A stretch of 64,000 nt of DNA from Desulfofarcimen acetoxidans DSM 771 (GTDB lineage Bacteria; Bacillota; Desulfotomaculia; Desulfotomaculales; Desulfofarciminaceae): assembly GCF_000024205.1 (NCBI RefSeq), contig NC_013216.1:3224001-3288000 (forward strand), read 5' to 3'. The notes beneath the pieces are model-generated. The model did no database searches and had not been told where the DNA came from. It was given only the letters and a program-made list of their open reading frames with translations. The translations under genes were made by a program, and so were the position numbers. Shown here piece after piece: positions 26,720 to 35,917 of this stretch (position 1 is its first letter; every line of letters begins with the position of its first letter).

Positions 26720-27020
26720 TATTAATACCCCCTCCGATGCAATATAGATTAACTTTTTAATTAAGAATTGTCAAGACTCATGTTTCGTCTAAAGAGATGA
26801 AAGGCCGCCAAAGTTAGCTGCACAAGCAAATCAATAAAGGTTTCTTTAATATTTTATTATAGTTCAGGCAGCCGCCTTACGGTTCAACAGCTAAGTTGAC
26901 GGGGCTAGAGTGTGGAGGTATCTTGGTATAAGCTTAGAATCAGCAATACTCATTTTGCAGCCACATTACTGCTTAAATAATATTTATCCGGTTAACTACT
27001 CTGCCGCTTTCACTGGCCAA
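26720..27020. other. Intergenic region with no recognised feature
   Basis: This 301-base gap lies between the coiled-coil gene and the histidine kinase. It has a slightly higher GC middle (about 26810-26935) that could be a decayed gene or element, but no frame, repeat or hairpin is convincing. Confidence 0.4.
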
Positions 27021-28214
27021 TTATCGTCCCTGGTTTAAACAAAGCGGCAATTCAATCCGAACAAGCGTCCCTGCATTTAATTCGCTCCAAACATCAATTT
27101 TGCCATAATGATTGTCTATAATCCATTTGGCAATGGCAAGTCCCAGGCCTGTGCCTCCGCTGGACTTATTTCTTGATTTATCAGCCCGATAAAACCGGTT
27201 AAAAATATAAGGGAGATCTTCCTGAGAAATCCCAATTCCTGTATCTTCAATACTAATAAATGCTCTTTTGTTTTTAATGTATGAATTCAGCTTAATAGTA
27301 CCACCGGCAGGGGTGAATTTGATACTGTTGTCTATAAAAATTCTCATAGCTTCTTTAATTAGTTTTGGGTCCGCGTGAATGATAAATTGTTCATTTTGAT
27401 CATTTATAATGTTGTGGCTTTTATCAATTAATTTTGTTTCTTTTAAAATCTCATTAACAACCTCATTCAGTGCAAAATCTGACATCTCAACTCTCTGAGT
27501 ATTTTTATCTCCTCTAGCAAGAAATAAAAGCTTTTCAACCAGGGATTTCATACTTTCGGCTTCACCCTTAATTGCCGAGATAGACTCTTCAAGTACCTGT
27601 GAATCATCTTTTCCCCAACGATCAAGAAGATCGGCGTAACCTTGAATAACTGCAATCGGTGTCCTCAGTTCATGGGAAGCATCAGAAACAAACTGGTTTT
27701 GCTGTTCTACAGATTTTTGAATTCTATTAAGCATATCATTAAATGTTTTAGCCAGGTCTTTCAACTCGTCCTTTGAGCCGCTGACGTCAAGCCTTTTATC
27801 CAGCACATTAATGGATATTTCTTTCACTGTGCTTGTCATGACTTTTATGGGTGCCAGGAGTTTTCTGCTAGCCTTAGATCCGAAAAAAATTATGGAAATT
27901 AAACCAACGATATTAAAAATACCCAAGATAGCTCCCAGAAGAAGTAAATAGTTTTCAGGCGTATTATTATTTTGTATATAGTACCTGAAGCTAACCATTA
28001 TTCCAGCGCTCATCAGGCAAAAAATCAATAAAAACAACAATGCATAAGTTATAGTAATTTTAAAGGTAATGGAGAAACGCAGTTTGTCCATTATTATTTG
28101 GTAAACACGGTACAGTAAACGGGAAATAACTTTAAAAGCAACTGATAATACAATTCTGAGTGCTTTTATTACCTTGAATATAATTTTCAAGATAAGAATA
28201 ATTTTATTACCCAT
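27021..28214 (-). CDS. Sensor histidine kinase, HAMP type
   Basis: A 397-residue membrane kinase. The N-terminal region has a basic amphipathic stretch, then two hydrophobic segments (FKITITYALLFLLIFCLMSA and YLLLLGAILGIFNIVGLISI) with only about 20 residues between, so the extracellular part is tiny. HAMP follows (LLAPIKVMTSTVKEI), then HisKA with the phosphorylated His in SDASHELRTPIAVIQGYADL, and an HATPase_c with DNSIKFTPAGG, DTGIGI and GTGLGLAIAKWI. A sensor with so small an external loop probably reads a membrane-level signal. It overlaps the response regulator gene by eight bases. Confidence 0.93.
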   Translation of the reverse strand: MGNKIILILKIIFKVIKALRIVLSVAFKVISRLLYRVYQIIMDKLRFSITFKITITYALLFLLIFCLMSAGIMVSFRYYIQNNNTPENYLLLLGAILGIFNIVGLISIIFFGSKASRKLLAPIKVMTSTVKEISINVLDKRLDVSGSKDELKDLAKTFNDMLNRIQKSVEQQNQFVSDASHELRTPIAVIQGYADLLDRWGKDDSQVLEESISAIKGEAESMKSLVEKLLFLARGDKNTQRVEMSDFALNEVVNEILKETKLIDKSHNIINDQNEQFIIHADPKLIKEAMRIFIDNSIKFTPAGGTIKLNSYIKNKRAFISIEDTGIGISQEDLPYIFNRFYRADKSRNKSSGGTGLGLAIAKWIIDNHYGKIDVWSELNAGTLVRIELPLCLNQGR

Positions 28215-28890
28215 TTTTCAGCTGATATCCCACCCCTCGGACGGTGTGAATAAATTTTTGATGATAACGGTCGTCAATTTTAATTCTGAGATAACGGACA
28301 TAGACATCCACAATGTTAGTATCACCGGCATAATTATATCCCCATACTTTTTCCAGAATCGTATCCCTGGTAAGTACAATTTCATTATTAACCATCAAAA
28401 GTTTCAACAAATCAAATTCCTTTTTTGTTAAATCTATTGGTTCATTATTAAAACTGACAGTATATTTATACAAATCAAGTTTAAGGTTTCCGATCTGAAT
28501 AACATCGGACTTTTCATGCTGTACCCTTTTATGTTTAAACGCTACCCGAATCCTGGCCAGAAGCTCCTCAATGGCAAAAGGTTTGGTCAAATAATCATCA
28601 GCACCAAAATCCAACCCCATGACTTTGTCCATAACATCATCTTTGGCAGTGAGCATAATAACCGGAATCTCGGAAACTTGCCTCAAACGTCTCAATATTT
28701 CCATCCCATTCAGTGAAGGAAGCATCACATCAAGAATGATTAAATCATGATTGCCATGCAAAGCCTTTTCCAGACCGGCTCTTCCGTCCTTTTCCTTCTC
28801 TACAATGTATCCTTCATGCTCCAGCTCCAATTGGATAAATCTAGATATTTTCACCTCATCTTCTATGATTAGGATTTTTTTATCACACAT
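28207..28890 (-). CDS. OmpR-family response regulator
   Basis: A 227-residue regulator: receiver domain with IIEDE acidic pocket, phospho-accepting Asp54 in ILDVMLPSLNG, the conserved Thr/Lys (MLTAKDD, DYLTKPF), then a winged-helix DNA-binding domain with LTKKEFDLLKLLMVNNEIVL and DVYVRYLRIKID. It is translated ahead of the overlapping histidine kinase gene and is its partner. Its target genes are not evident in the window; the neighbouring DUF4342 gene is separated by a terminator and a repeat. Confidence 0.95.
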   Translation of the reverse strand: MCDKKILIIEDEVKISRFIQLELEHEGYIVEKEKDGRAGLEKALHGNHDLIILDVMLPSLNGMEILRRLRQVSEIPVIMLTAKDDVMDKVMGLDFGADDYLTKPFAIEELLARIRVAFKHKRVQHEKSDVIQIGNLKLDLYKYTVSFNNEPIDLTKKEFDLLKLLMVNNEIVLTRDTILEKVWGYNYAGDTNIVDVYVRYLRIKIDDRYHQKFIHTVRGVGYQLKNG

Positions 28891-28968
28891 AATGTACCCC
28901 CTGAAAGTTTAATACATTTTCTATAAATTATAATTCATGAAAACAGGAATTATATACAGATAAAATAA

Positions 28969-28999
28969 AACCTGCAGGAAAAATACCGGCAGGTTTTAT
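28969..28999 (-). terminator. Bidirectional hairpin between the two-component genes and the DUF4342 gene
   Basis: AAACCTGC and GCAGGTTT pair across a loop of about 13 bases; the plus-strand tail is TATTG and the minus-strand tail TTATTTTATC. Confidence 0.55.
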
Positions 29000-29002
29000 T
29001 GA

Positions 29003-29132
29003 AGTATAAATTTATGTTGCATAAGCTAGGTTAGTACCGCATAATTCCCGACGGGATTAATAAAACTTTTATTTTCAGGATAGCACAAATGCCTATGACT
29101 GCCTCGAAAGACGCTTAAGGCAACTTTCTTGT
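29003..29132 (+). repeat. Dispersed repeat, copy E (left end missing)
   Basis: Begins at TATAAATTTATGTTGCATAA, has the central TTTATTTTCAGGATAGCAC seen also in copy D, then AATGCCTATGACTGCCTCGA and the terminal arms GAAAGACGCTTAAGGCAACT(TTC). It ends directly at the stop of the DUF4342 gene, as copy D ends in the 3' end of glyS. Confidence 0.85.
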
Positions 29133-29594
29133 TTATGCTTTTTTTATTTCTTGAGCTACTTTGCTGGCAAAATTACTTACCGTATGGGAGATATTCTCGA
29201 TATTTTTGTTGATACCGCATTCTTCCCCGCTGCTTTTATGGAACCTGATTTTGCAGCCCATAAACAGAGCAAAGATCAGCGTTGCCACGGAAATCGGCAT
29301 TGCAACGACGGCTAATATCAGTGCAATTGTCAAGGGAATATCAAGTTTTGTTTTTTCATCGTGGGAAATAGTGAAACTGATTCTATTTAACTTTCCTACG
29401 ATTCTCTTAGTCTTCTGAAAAAAAGATGAGTGTCCGCAACATTCTATTTCCGGCTTTAATTTATTCTCCTCCTCCAGGAATGCCAGAGCCTCGACAATAT
29501 TTCCCCCGCATTTTTCCAGGGCCTCTTTTGCTTCTTTGTAGCCTACATTTGCTCTTTTTCTCAATAGATCAATTTGTTCCAAGTTAATTTCCAT
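29133..29594 (-). CDS. DUF4342 domain protein (paralogue 2)
   Basis: A 153-residue paralogue of the protein at 23360-23785: the same UBA-like N-terminus (EQIDLLRKRANVGYKEAKEA, then CGGNIVEALAFLEEENK), followed by RISFTISHDEKTKLDIPLTI and a hydrophobic helix LILAVVAMPISVATLIFALF. It has a longer C-terminal tail and additional cysteines (ECCGHSS). The function is unknown; the shared layout suggests a membrane-associated small regulatory or structural protein. Confidence 0.75.
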   Translation of the reverse strand: MEINLEQIDLLRKRANVGYKEAKEALEKCGGNIVEALAFLEEENKLKPEIECCGHSSFFQKTKRIVGKLNRISFTISHDEKTKLDIPLTIALILAVVAMPISVATLIFALFMGCKIRFHKSSGEECGINKNIENISHTVSNFASKVAQEIKKA

Positions 29595-29732
29595 GCTAAT
29601 GCCCCCGTTCTTAGTTTATATTTATATCATATATCACAAGAGTTAGAGGGACATTAATCAAAAATTAGAATTTGATTAGAAATTAGTTGGTGGCAGTACA
29701 TAGGAACAAATTGATTAAGTAATGACCGACAT

Positions 29733-32168
29733 TCAATAATCATCGTAACCTCCAGCTCTATCCAAGACCATCACAACACCTTTCCCACCGTCGACAAGCA
29801 CGCGGTCACCGGTGTTCAAACGCATAGTTGCATTGCCGCAGCCCACAACTGCAGGAATGCCTAACTCACGGGCAACGATGGCAGCATGCGAGAGCGGCGC
29901 TCCCACATCGGTAACAATTGCTGCAACGCGAGGAAAAAGCGGTGTCCAGGCAATGTCTGTCTGAGGGGTAACCAAGATCTCACCTTTTTGAAGTTGATCT
30001 CCTTCCCCCGGGCGTTTCAAGCATCGAACCACTCCCTCGACTCGACCCGCCGAACCTGCCGAACCGGTTATGGTGCCACATTTCGCATCGTTAGCATCAT
30101 ATATGGCACCGGAGTTAGGGAGGTATGCATCATAGATGTCATTGCGCCGGTTGGGATCTGCTCCCCATCGGAACGGATCGAAACAACCACGAATAATCGG
30201 AGGGTATGCAGGCAAAGCCAGGTACTTTCTGTAAGTTTCCTTCCTCGCAGGGATATACTTCACTGCGGTTTCGTCACCTGACAGGAGATCCAGCACCTCT
30301 TTGATGGTTAAGAAGAAGATGTCGTCCCCCAAACCTGTCAATTGCCCGGCGCGGAGAGCGAAAGTGCGCGCAACCCAACGATCGCGTACGTATTCAGAAC
30401 GAACAGCTTCACGCAAGCGAGCTCGTAAAGCTACCTGATCAATACGACGCCGCATTGATCGTGCCTTCAGTGGTTGGCTCGTCTGAAAATGATTCCAGGC
30501 TTCAATAAAATCGTTGCCTTTTTTTAACAGCAAAGCTTCTACATCCGCCGGAGATTTCCTGAACTGCACCAACTGCTCATCCAGCCAACATGAATCCTCT
30601 GCAGGGCGAGGGACAGACAGTTCAAACTCATCCGGTCCCCGGTGGCCATACTGAGCCATATACTCGGCGCGATCCATCTCCCCGCAAGCAACCCTGGCTA
30701 TTCCCAGGACAGGTCCAAGACTTGCTAACAAACCTGAGCCAACTTTCAAGTCTAAGCTGCTGCTCAGGCTCAATATGAGTGTATTCGCGTCACCTGGTCC
30801 AACCATACCGGTCAGATCACGCCGCAACTTTATTATATGGTCTATGAAACGGGAAGCGCTGCCCATTACTCTCCAAACACCTCCCATCAGGTGAGGTTCA
30901 ATCTCATTGTGCCATAAGGAATTCAGTTCATCCTTCTTCTTCAACTCCCTGATCTGTTCTCTCACCCTCCCACACCATGCCGGATTCATAGCAAGATACC
31001 GGGGCAATTCTTTAATCGCTTTATTCTGTTTCATTTGCATTTTTACGAAGTTGATAAGAATAGGTACAACGGACCACTTGGGCAGTGGTATCACCGGAAT
31101 CTCCATTCCCTCCGGAATTCGTGTGTACAATGTATCCTCCAGAAACAATAGAGTTTCTTTTTTACTCCTTCCCAAAACACGCAAAACCGAAGCAAAAAGG
31201 CTTATGTTAAGATATATCCGGCCGCCAATATTGCCGGAAGCTTGATATCCGGGCAGGAGATTCCACGATCCAAATATGCGCTGTTGAACAGTCCATGAGA
31301 GAGGTGTCATCACATTGGGCACTGCTTCACCGAAATTAACGTTTGACCACAAGAAATCACCGGTTGCAGTCTCGTTCCACTCGCCGGTTGCCGGATTGTA
31401 TCCGATCAGCGTAGTGATTGGACGGGACTGCAGCACCCATAGCTTACCGTCGACAATCGCCCACTCAATGTCCTGCGGGCAGCCCAATTCCTTCTCCAGA
31501 CGTCTGCCCAGTTTATAAAGCTTACCGGCAAATCGTTTCAGTTCCGGCGTCCCGTTGTAACCGATTCTACGCCAAATGCGATTTGATCGCCCCAATGTGA
31601 ACGTGAAAGGCTTGGCTTGACCGGACACCAATTCTTCACCCAGCCCAAGGATAAAGTTGCCTGTCATTTCATTGCGGTTGCCGGTAATCGGATCCTCTGT
31701 AAACAGAACTCCTGAAATATCCGCCCGGGCCAATCGCTGGACGACAACAGCCATGTCGTGGGTCATGTTGATGCCTTTCGCCTCGTTGTAAGCCCGCACC
31801 CCCTCGCTATGCCGTGACCGGCGCACGGTTTGAATCGCCTTCCGAACTTCATTATCATCGCAAACATCCAGCACCGTTTGAAACTGGCCGGCAAAGGAAG
31901 CTATGGATGAATCCTCGCATAGCGCAGATGAACGGACAGCAAAGGAAATCCCATCGTCGTCCTTGCGCATCTGTTCAAGGCAAGACTGGACCTGCGCCCA
32001 TGCTGCCGGCACTAACTCGTCGTTTTCAAAGGCCACGGGCAAAATGATAAAGCCGCAGGGCACAGGATAGCCACTCTGATAAAGGTGAGCAAGGGTTCCA
32101 GCTTTACCTCCGGCAAAATAACCTTGATCGGTCTTTAATTCACCGAAAAAATAAACTAGCCGTTCCAT
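29733..32168 (-). CDS. Rifampicin phosphotransferase-like PEP/pyruvate-binding protein
   Basis: An 811-residue relative of PEP synthase and rifampicin phosphotransferase (Rph). The N-terminal ATP-grasp has GGKAGTLAHL, FAVRSSALCEDSSIASFAGQ and QDIEWAIVDGKLWVLQSRPI. The C-terminal swivelling domain carries the catalytic His in APLSHAAIVARELGIP and ends VLVDGGKGVVMVL. It lacks the PEP-binding TIM barrel of PEP synthase, which is the Rph layout. The substrate is unknown; antibiotic phosphorylation is possible but not shown by sequence. Base composition and codon use look more GC-rich than neighbours, and it is led by a TetR gene, together suggesting horizontal transfer. Confidence 0.8.
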   Translation of the reverse strand: MERLVYFFGELKTDQGYFAGGKAGTLAHLYQSGYPVPCGFIILPVAFENDELVPAAWAQVQSCLEQMRKDDDGISFAVRSSALCEDSSIASFAGQFQTVLDVCDDNEVRKAIQTVRRSRHSEGVRAYNEAKGINMTHDMAVVVQRLARADISGVLFTEDPITGNRNEMTGNFILGLGEELVSGQAKPFTFTLGRSNRIWRRIGYNGTPELKRFAGKLYKLGRRLEKELGCPQDIEWAIVDGKLWVLQSRPITTLIGYNPATGEWNETATGDFLWSNVNFGEAVPNVMTPLSWTVQQRIFGSWNLLPGYQASGNIGGRIYLNISLFASVLRVLGRSKKETLLFLEDTLYTRIPEGMEIPVIPLPKWSVVPILINFVKMQMKQNKAIKELPRYLAMNPAWCGRVREQIRELKKKDELNSLWHNEIEPHLMGGVWRVMGSASRFIDHIIKLRRDLTGMVGPGDANTLILSLSSSLDLKVGSGLLASLGPVLGIARVACGEMDRAEYMAQYGHRGPDEFELSVPRPAEDSCWLDEQLVQFRKSPADVEALLLKKGNDFIEAWNHFQTSQPLKARSMRRRIDQVALRARLREAVRSEYVRDRWVARTFALRAGQLTGLGDDIFFLTIKEVLDLLSGDETAVKYIPARKETYRKYLALPAYPPIIRGCFDPFRWGADPNRRNDIYDAYLPNSGAIYDANDAKCGTITGSAGSAGRVEGVVRCLKRPGEGDQLQKGEILVTPQTDIAWTPLFPRVAAIVTDVGAPLSHAAIVARELGIPAVVGCGNATMRLNTGDRVLVDGGKGVVMVLDRAGGYDDY

Positions 32169-32212
32169 AACAAACCCCCTTTACAATCATATCGTATAAT
32201 CTGTAGTCCGCT

Positions 32213-32839
32213 TTACTCTTCATTGCGCAGTGTCAAATCACGAATTAACGCCTGCAGCGCCCAGGTCAGCGCGCCGGCCGTCGCTTCAGCGCTTAGCCCA
32301 AACCGCTGTCTGAGGGTAGCCCAGGTTAGAGAACTGTGAAGATGACAGATTATCGCGGCGGCCTGGCCGGCAACTTCCGGAGACAAATGGGGAGCACTTT
32401 CCTCAACCATCTGCTGGTATTTCCGGTCTCGATGGTGCCTGCTTGGTGGCTGAACATTACTCGCCGCCAATGCCATCGTAAAAGCATGCAGGATAGTCGC
32501 ATTTTCCTCAAATACCGCTACTGTCCTCTCAGCCACTGCCGGAATCTCGTTCAGTGAGAGCGAGGTTAAAGAAATACTCTGCCCAAGGATCTTCGCGGCT
32601 GATTCATAAAGAGACTCCAGAAGTGACTCCCGTGTCGGGAAATGCCGATAAACCGAACCATAGGATATACCGGCACGGTCTGCCACATCCTTCACGCTGA
32701 AGCTAAGAATGCGTCCTTCACTAATAATTGCTGCCATCGACTCCACTATACGCTCCCTGGTATTCTCTTGCTGTTGACGCCGCAGGGGGCTAGTGTAGGA
32801 ACGACGGTTTAATTTTTCTTCTGTCATAAGGTTTTGCAC
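32213..32839 (-). CDS. TetR family transcriptional regulator
   Basis: A 208-residue repressor. The N-terminal helix-turn-helix is RERIVESMAAIISEGRILSF followed by VKDVADRAGISYGSVYRHFP; the rest is an alpha-helical ligand-binding domain. It lies 44 bases upstream of the Rph-like gene on the same strand, so the two are co-transcribed. Upstream is a sigma-A-like promoter followed by a perfect inverted repeat, typical of autorepression. Its GC-rich codon use matches the downstream gene. Confidence 0.9.
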   Translation of the reverse strand: MQNLMTEEKLNRRSYTSPLRRQQQENTRERIVESMAAIISEGRILSFSVKDVADRAGISYGSVYRHFPTRESLLESLYESAAKILGQSISLTSLSLNEIPAVAERTVAVFEENATILHAFTMALAASNVQPPSRHHRDRKYQQMVEESAPHLSPEVAGQAAAIICHLHSSLTWATLRQRFGLSAEATAGALTWALQALIRDLTLRNEE

Positions 32840-32854
32840 CTGCCTCTAAATTAG

Positions 32855-32902
32855 ATATAGATATTCTATATTTAATTATGCAATACTATCGCAAAATGTC
32901 AA
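32855..32902 (-). promoter_or_regulatory. tetR promoter and operator
   Basis: The minus strand has -35 TTGACA (32897-32902), a 16-base spacer and -10 CATAAT (32875-32880). Immediately downstream, ATATAGA-N3-TCTATAT (32855-32871) is a perfect inverted repeat at the start of the transcript, where a TetR dimer would block transcription. Confidence 0.7.
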
Positions 32903-32912
32903 CAGGGAAAAT

Positions 32913-32940
32913 AAAAAATCTGAGTACGAACCCAGATTTT
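32913..32940 (-). terminator. Terminator of the DUF3795 gene
   Basis: Minus strand AAAATCTGG...CAGATTTT hairpin followed by TTATTTT, about 50 bases past the stop. Confidence 0.65.
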
Positions 32941-32991
32941 TGCGTAACATCTATTCAACTTTTCATGTAATCCCTGTGCAGTATTATTTTT

Positions 32992-33342
32992 TTAATACAA
33001 CATCTCTTTTTTCAGAGCATCAAAGCAATCTTTTGCATACGATGAAAACTCATGGAATTTGATCAGTTTTTCACACTGCTTTTCATCGCAAAGAACACAG
33101 TTTTTCAGGCCCTTCTTACTACAACAATGTCTGATTTCACAAGCCCGGCAAAAGCCAAGCAGTCTCCCTCCCACTGGCAAACATCCGTCGCAATTGATTT
33201 CCCCGGGTTTCAGGTTAAATCCATACTTCTCAGCATACATGCCCGCAGTCTTTTCTCTGGCAACATCATCATCGTTTTGCGTAGCCAGATAGGCTGGACA
33301 GTCAGAGCAGATAAGCCCGCAATAGGCAATCATTCCAGACAT
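32992..33342 (-). CDS. DUF3795 cysteine-rich protein
   Basis: A 116-residue protein with about a dozen cysteines: YCGLICSDCPAYLATQ at the N-terminus, CDGCLPVGG, FCRACEIRHCC and CVLCDEKQC. This spacing matches DUF3795, a family common in anaerobes and thought to bind zinc or an iron-sulfur cluster. No enzymatic role is known. It is transcribed divergently from the LysR gene across a 160-base region, so the LysR protein may regulate it (inference). Confidence 0.85.
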   Translation of the reverse strand: MSGMIAYCGLICSDCPAYLATQNDDDVAREKTAGMYAEKYGFNLKPGEINCDGCLPVGGRLLGFCRACEIRHCCSKKGLKNCVLCDEKQCEKLIKFHEFSSYAKDCFDALKKEMLY

Positions 33343-33502
33343 GAAATATTCTCCTTTCCAATGTGTTTATTAAATTTAGCATAAAATTGAATAGCATTTA
33401 TTGGTTGATTTATTGTATCATGGAGTTGAATTTGTTAGAGACGAAACTACTGATAACACTAATCACTTTTTTAAATAGGATTAATACAAGAGGGTCAAGA
33501 AA

Positions 33503-34384
33503 ATGGAAATACGGCAATTAAAAGCTTTTGTCACGGTAGCAAAACAGCATAGTTTTACCCGGGCAGCGGAATTGCTTGACTATGCTCAATCCAGCATAAC
33601 AGCACAGGTCAGCGCCCTGGAAAATAAATTAAATACAAAGCTTTTTGAAAGGCTTGGGCGACAAGTCACATTAACCCAAAATGGGGAAAAGCTGCTGCCC
33701 TATGCCGAAAAAATTCTTAAACTGAACTCTGAGGCAATAGAATTGGTCTCGAGTTCGCCAGTTCCAAGGGGATCATTATCCGTGGGGGCAATGGAAACCT
33801 CTTGCATCTATCGCTTGCCAAAGTTGCTCCAGGAGTACCGCAAGCTTTTCCCGAATGTCGATCTCACCCTGGTGAACGGCTATCCGGAAGAACTGATTCA
33901 CAGTCTCAAGGAGAATAAAATTGATGTGGCATTTTTTACGGGACAGGAAATTACCAATCCTGACCTGGTATCTGAAACCCTGCTGGATGAACCCATAGTT
34001 CTGGTATCAGCTGCCGGACACCCTCTGAGTAAAAAGGCTCCCGTCATAACCCTTGACCTTCAGGGAGAAACGATAGTCCTATGCAGCTGTTGTTACCGGG
34101 CCACTTTGAGAAAAATTTTTGAAAACAAAGGCATACAGGTGGGTTCTATTTTGAAATTTGCTAACATTGAGGTCAGAAAAAGATGTGTTATTAACGGCCT
34201 GGGCATCACCATACTGCCCCGCGTAACAGTAGAAGCGGAACTAAATCAGGGAACACTGGTGGACCTTGGCTGGAACAGCTCGGATTTCAACATCATTACT
34301 CAGGTTGCTTACCACAAGGATAAGTGGGTCTCGCCTGTTCTTCGGTCCTTCCTGGAATTAGCCCATGAAATTATTGTTGGATAA
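33503..34384 (+). CDS. LysR family transcriptional regulator
   Basis: A 293-residue LysR regulator. The N-terminal winged HTH is EIRQLKAFVTVAKQHSFTRA and AELLDYAQSSITAQVSALE; residues about 90-290 form the periplasmic-binding-protein-like effector domain, starting GSLSVGAMETSCIYRLPKLL. An AGGG-containing ribosome site precedes the ATG. A CSCCYR motif in the effector domain could be redox sensitive. It is divergent from DUF3795, the most likely target by position. Confidence 0.92.
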   Translation: MEIRQLKAFVTVAKQHSFTRAAELLDYAQSSITAQVSALENKLNTKLFERLGRQVTLTQNGEKLLPYAEKILKLNSEAIELVSSSPVPRGSLSVGAMETSCIYRLPKLLQEYRKLFPNVDLTLVNGYPEELIHSLKENKIDVAFFTGQEITNPDLVSETLLDEPIVLVSAAGHPLSKKAPVITLDLQGETIVLCSCCYRATLRKIFENKGIQVGSILKFANIEVRKRCVINGLGITILPRVTVEAELNQGTLVDLGWNSSDFNIITQVAYHKDKWVSPVLRSFLELAHEIIVG

Positions 34385-34472
34385 CTATTGGGGGGATACC
34401 TGATGACTTTGCCTGAGCCTTGACATTGTTCGCTCAAAAAGGTAGTCTTTAGGTATACGAGGAGGGTTGTTT

Positions 34473-35024
34473 ATGCAAATTGAACCAACTGAAAAGTTGT
34501 ATACTTATGAAGATTATTTAAAAATTGACGACGATAACCGTTACGAGCTAATCGGGGGTAGGTTGATTATGGTTCCTTCTCCAAAATCAATACATCAAAT
34601 AATTAATACTGAATTAGTGGCAACCCTACGAGACTACGTACGAAAAAATAAATTGGGCAGGGTTATTACGGCTCCTCTAGATGTTTTTTTATCAGAAAAA
34701 GAAAAACCGCAGCCGGATATTTTATTTATTTCAAAAGATAGGTTAGACATTATTACTGAAAATAACATCCAAGGCGCACCGGATTTAGTAGTTGAAATAT
34801 TATCACCGTCCACAGGCAAATATGATAAAGTTGAAAAAAGTAAAATGTATTACAGACATGGAGTAAAGGAATATTGGATAGTTGACCCTGTTTATAAAGT
34901 TATTGAAATTTTTGTGTCCGGCGAAAAAAACTGGATTTTATTTCAATCCTATGATGAAGAGGATACATTAACATCTCCCCTGTTAAACGGTTTAGAAATA
35001 CAACTAAAGGACATTTTTGAGTAA
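34473..35024 (+). CDS. Uma2 family (DUF820) PD-(D/E)XK nuclease-like protein
   Basis: A 183-residue Uma2/DUF820 protein with a restriction-endonuclease fold. The nuclease core is PDILFISKDR, then PDLVVEILSPSTGKYDKVEK (Asp, Glu and downstream Lys), and KEYWIVDPVYKVIEIFV. ATG 34473 has GAGGAGGG six bases upstream; an in-frame TTG six bases earlier is less likely. The role of these proteins in bacteria is unknown; they are frequent in cyanobacteria and Peptococcaceae as expanded families. Stand-alone gene. Confidence 0.88.
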   Translation: MQIEPTEKLYTYEDYLKIDDDNRYELIGGRLIMVPSPKSIHQIINTELVATLRDYVRKNKLGRVITAPLDVFLSEKEKPQPDILFISKDRLDIITENNIQGAPDLVVEILSPSTGKYDKVEKSKMYYRHGVKEYWIVDPVYKVIEIFVSGEKNWILFQSYDEEDTLTSPLLNGLEIQLKDIFE

Positions 35025-35091
35025 TACACCTAATTGCTGGGTGTCTCTTATTTTTCACAACAGAAATGGCTGCTACTAAATTTATAATGCC

Positions 35092-35826
35092 TCACATATC
35101 CAAAAACCTGGCCGATTTTACCCGGTACTCCAGGTGATAATCTACATAACTACGTAAAATTTTCTTAAGCTGCCGCCGGACACCTTGGTCAGCCTTTAAA
35201 CGCACTAACTGTGAAGGCTCCCAGGCCAGAAGTTTCTTCATAGTTTCCAGCGTCCCCCTATTCAGACATAAAGCCCGTGCATCTTGTTCAAGACAGCTCT
35301 GACAGAGTACACCGCCCATTGCCGGGCTAAACCTTATCTCACCGCTGCTCAAGGGTTCCCGGCAATGAACACAGGATTCCCAATGAGGCCGAAAGCCAAA
35401 TACAGTTAGCAGCTTGATTTCAAAAGCCCTGGTTAGCAGTTCGGCATCAAGGGGATTCAACAAATGGAATATAGAAACCAGAAGCAAAAAAACATACTCA
35501 TTAGGATCACCCTCGACAGAAAATGCCTCCACCAGTTCCACCAGATAACTGGCGCAGCTCAGCAGCTCAAAATTACTGCGCAGGTGAGCAAATATCTCCA
35601 CCCCGTCGCACTGGCTAACAGAATCCAGCTGCCTGCCTTTGTGCAGTAAGAAATTTGTATGACAAAATGGCTGCACTGAGCCCCTCTTGCGACTGGACGG
35701 CTTACTGACCCCATGAGCCGCCACGGTTATTTTACCATGCTGCCTGGAGTAGAGGACTAATAATTTATCGGCCTCCCGCAGTTCACGGGTTCGTAAGACC
35801 ACTGCTTCAGCTTTGTACAGCTTCAT
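35092..35826 (-). CDS. recO: DNA repair protein RecO
   Basis: Recombination mediator that loads RecA with RecR and anneals SSB-coated DNA. A 244-residue protein: N-terminal OB fold (YKAEAVVLRTRELREADKLL and LYSRQHGKITVAAHGVSK), a helical domain and a zinc finger CVHC...CQSC near residues 150-180. In related genomes recO follows era in the same operon; here a UbiX-type gene, a zinc-ribbon gene, a PPC gene and a dispersed repeat lie between them. Confidence 0.93.
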   Translation of the reverse strand: MKLYKAEAVVLRTRELREADKLLVLYSRQHGKITVAAHGVSKPSSRKRGSVQPFCHTNFLLHKGRQLDSVSQCDGVEIFAHLRSNFELLSCASYLVELVEAFSVEGDPNEYVFLLLVSIFHLLNPLDAELLTRAFEIKLLTVFGFRPHWESCVHCREPLSSGEIRFSPAMGGVLCQSCLEQDARALCLNRGTLETMKKLLAWEPSQLVRLKADQGVRRQLKKILRSYVDYHLEYRVKSARFLDM

Positions 35827-35917
35827 CTTTTTCTTTGCCCCCGGTTTAAAATAATTCTATTAAGATTATTCCATAATAATTCTCTGTAATATGATACAAT
35901 AATAACAGCAGCACAGC

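Noticed and set aside
26720-27020. Possible decayed insertion sequence
   Set aside because: No terminal inverted repeats, target duplication or transposase motif could be read.
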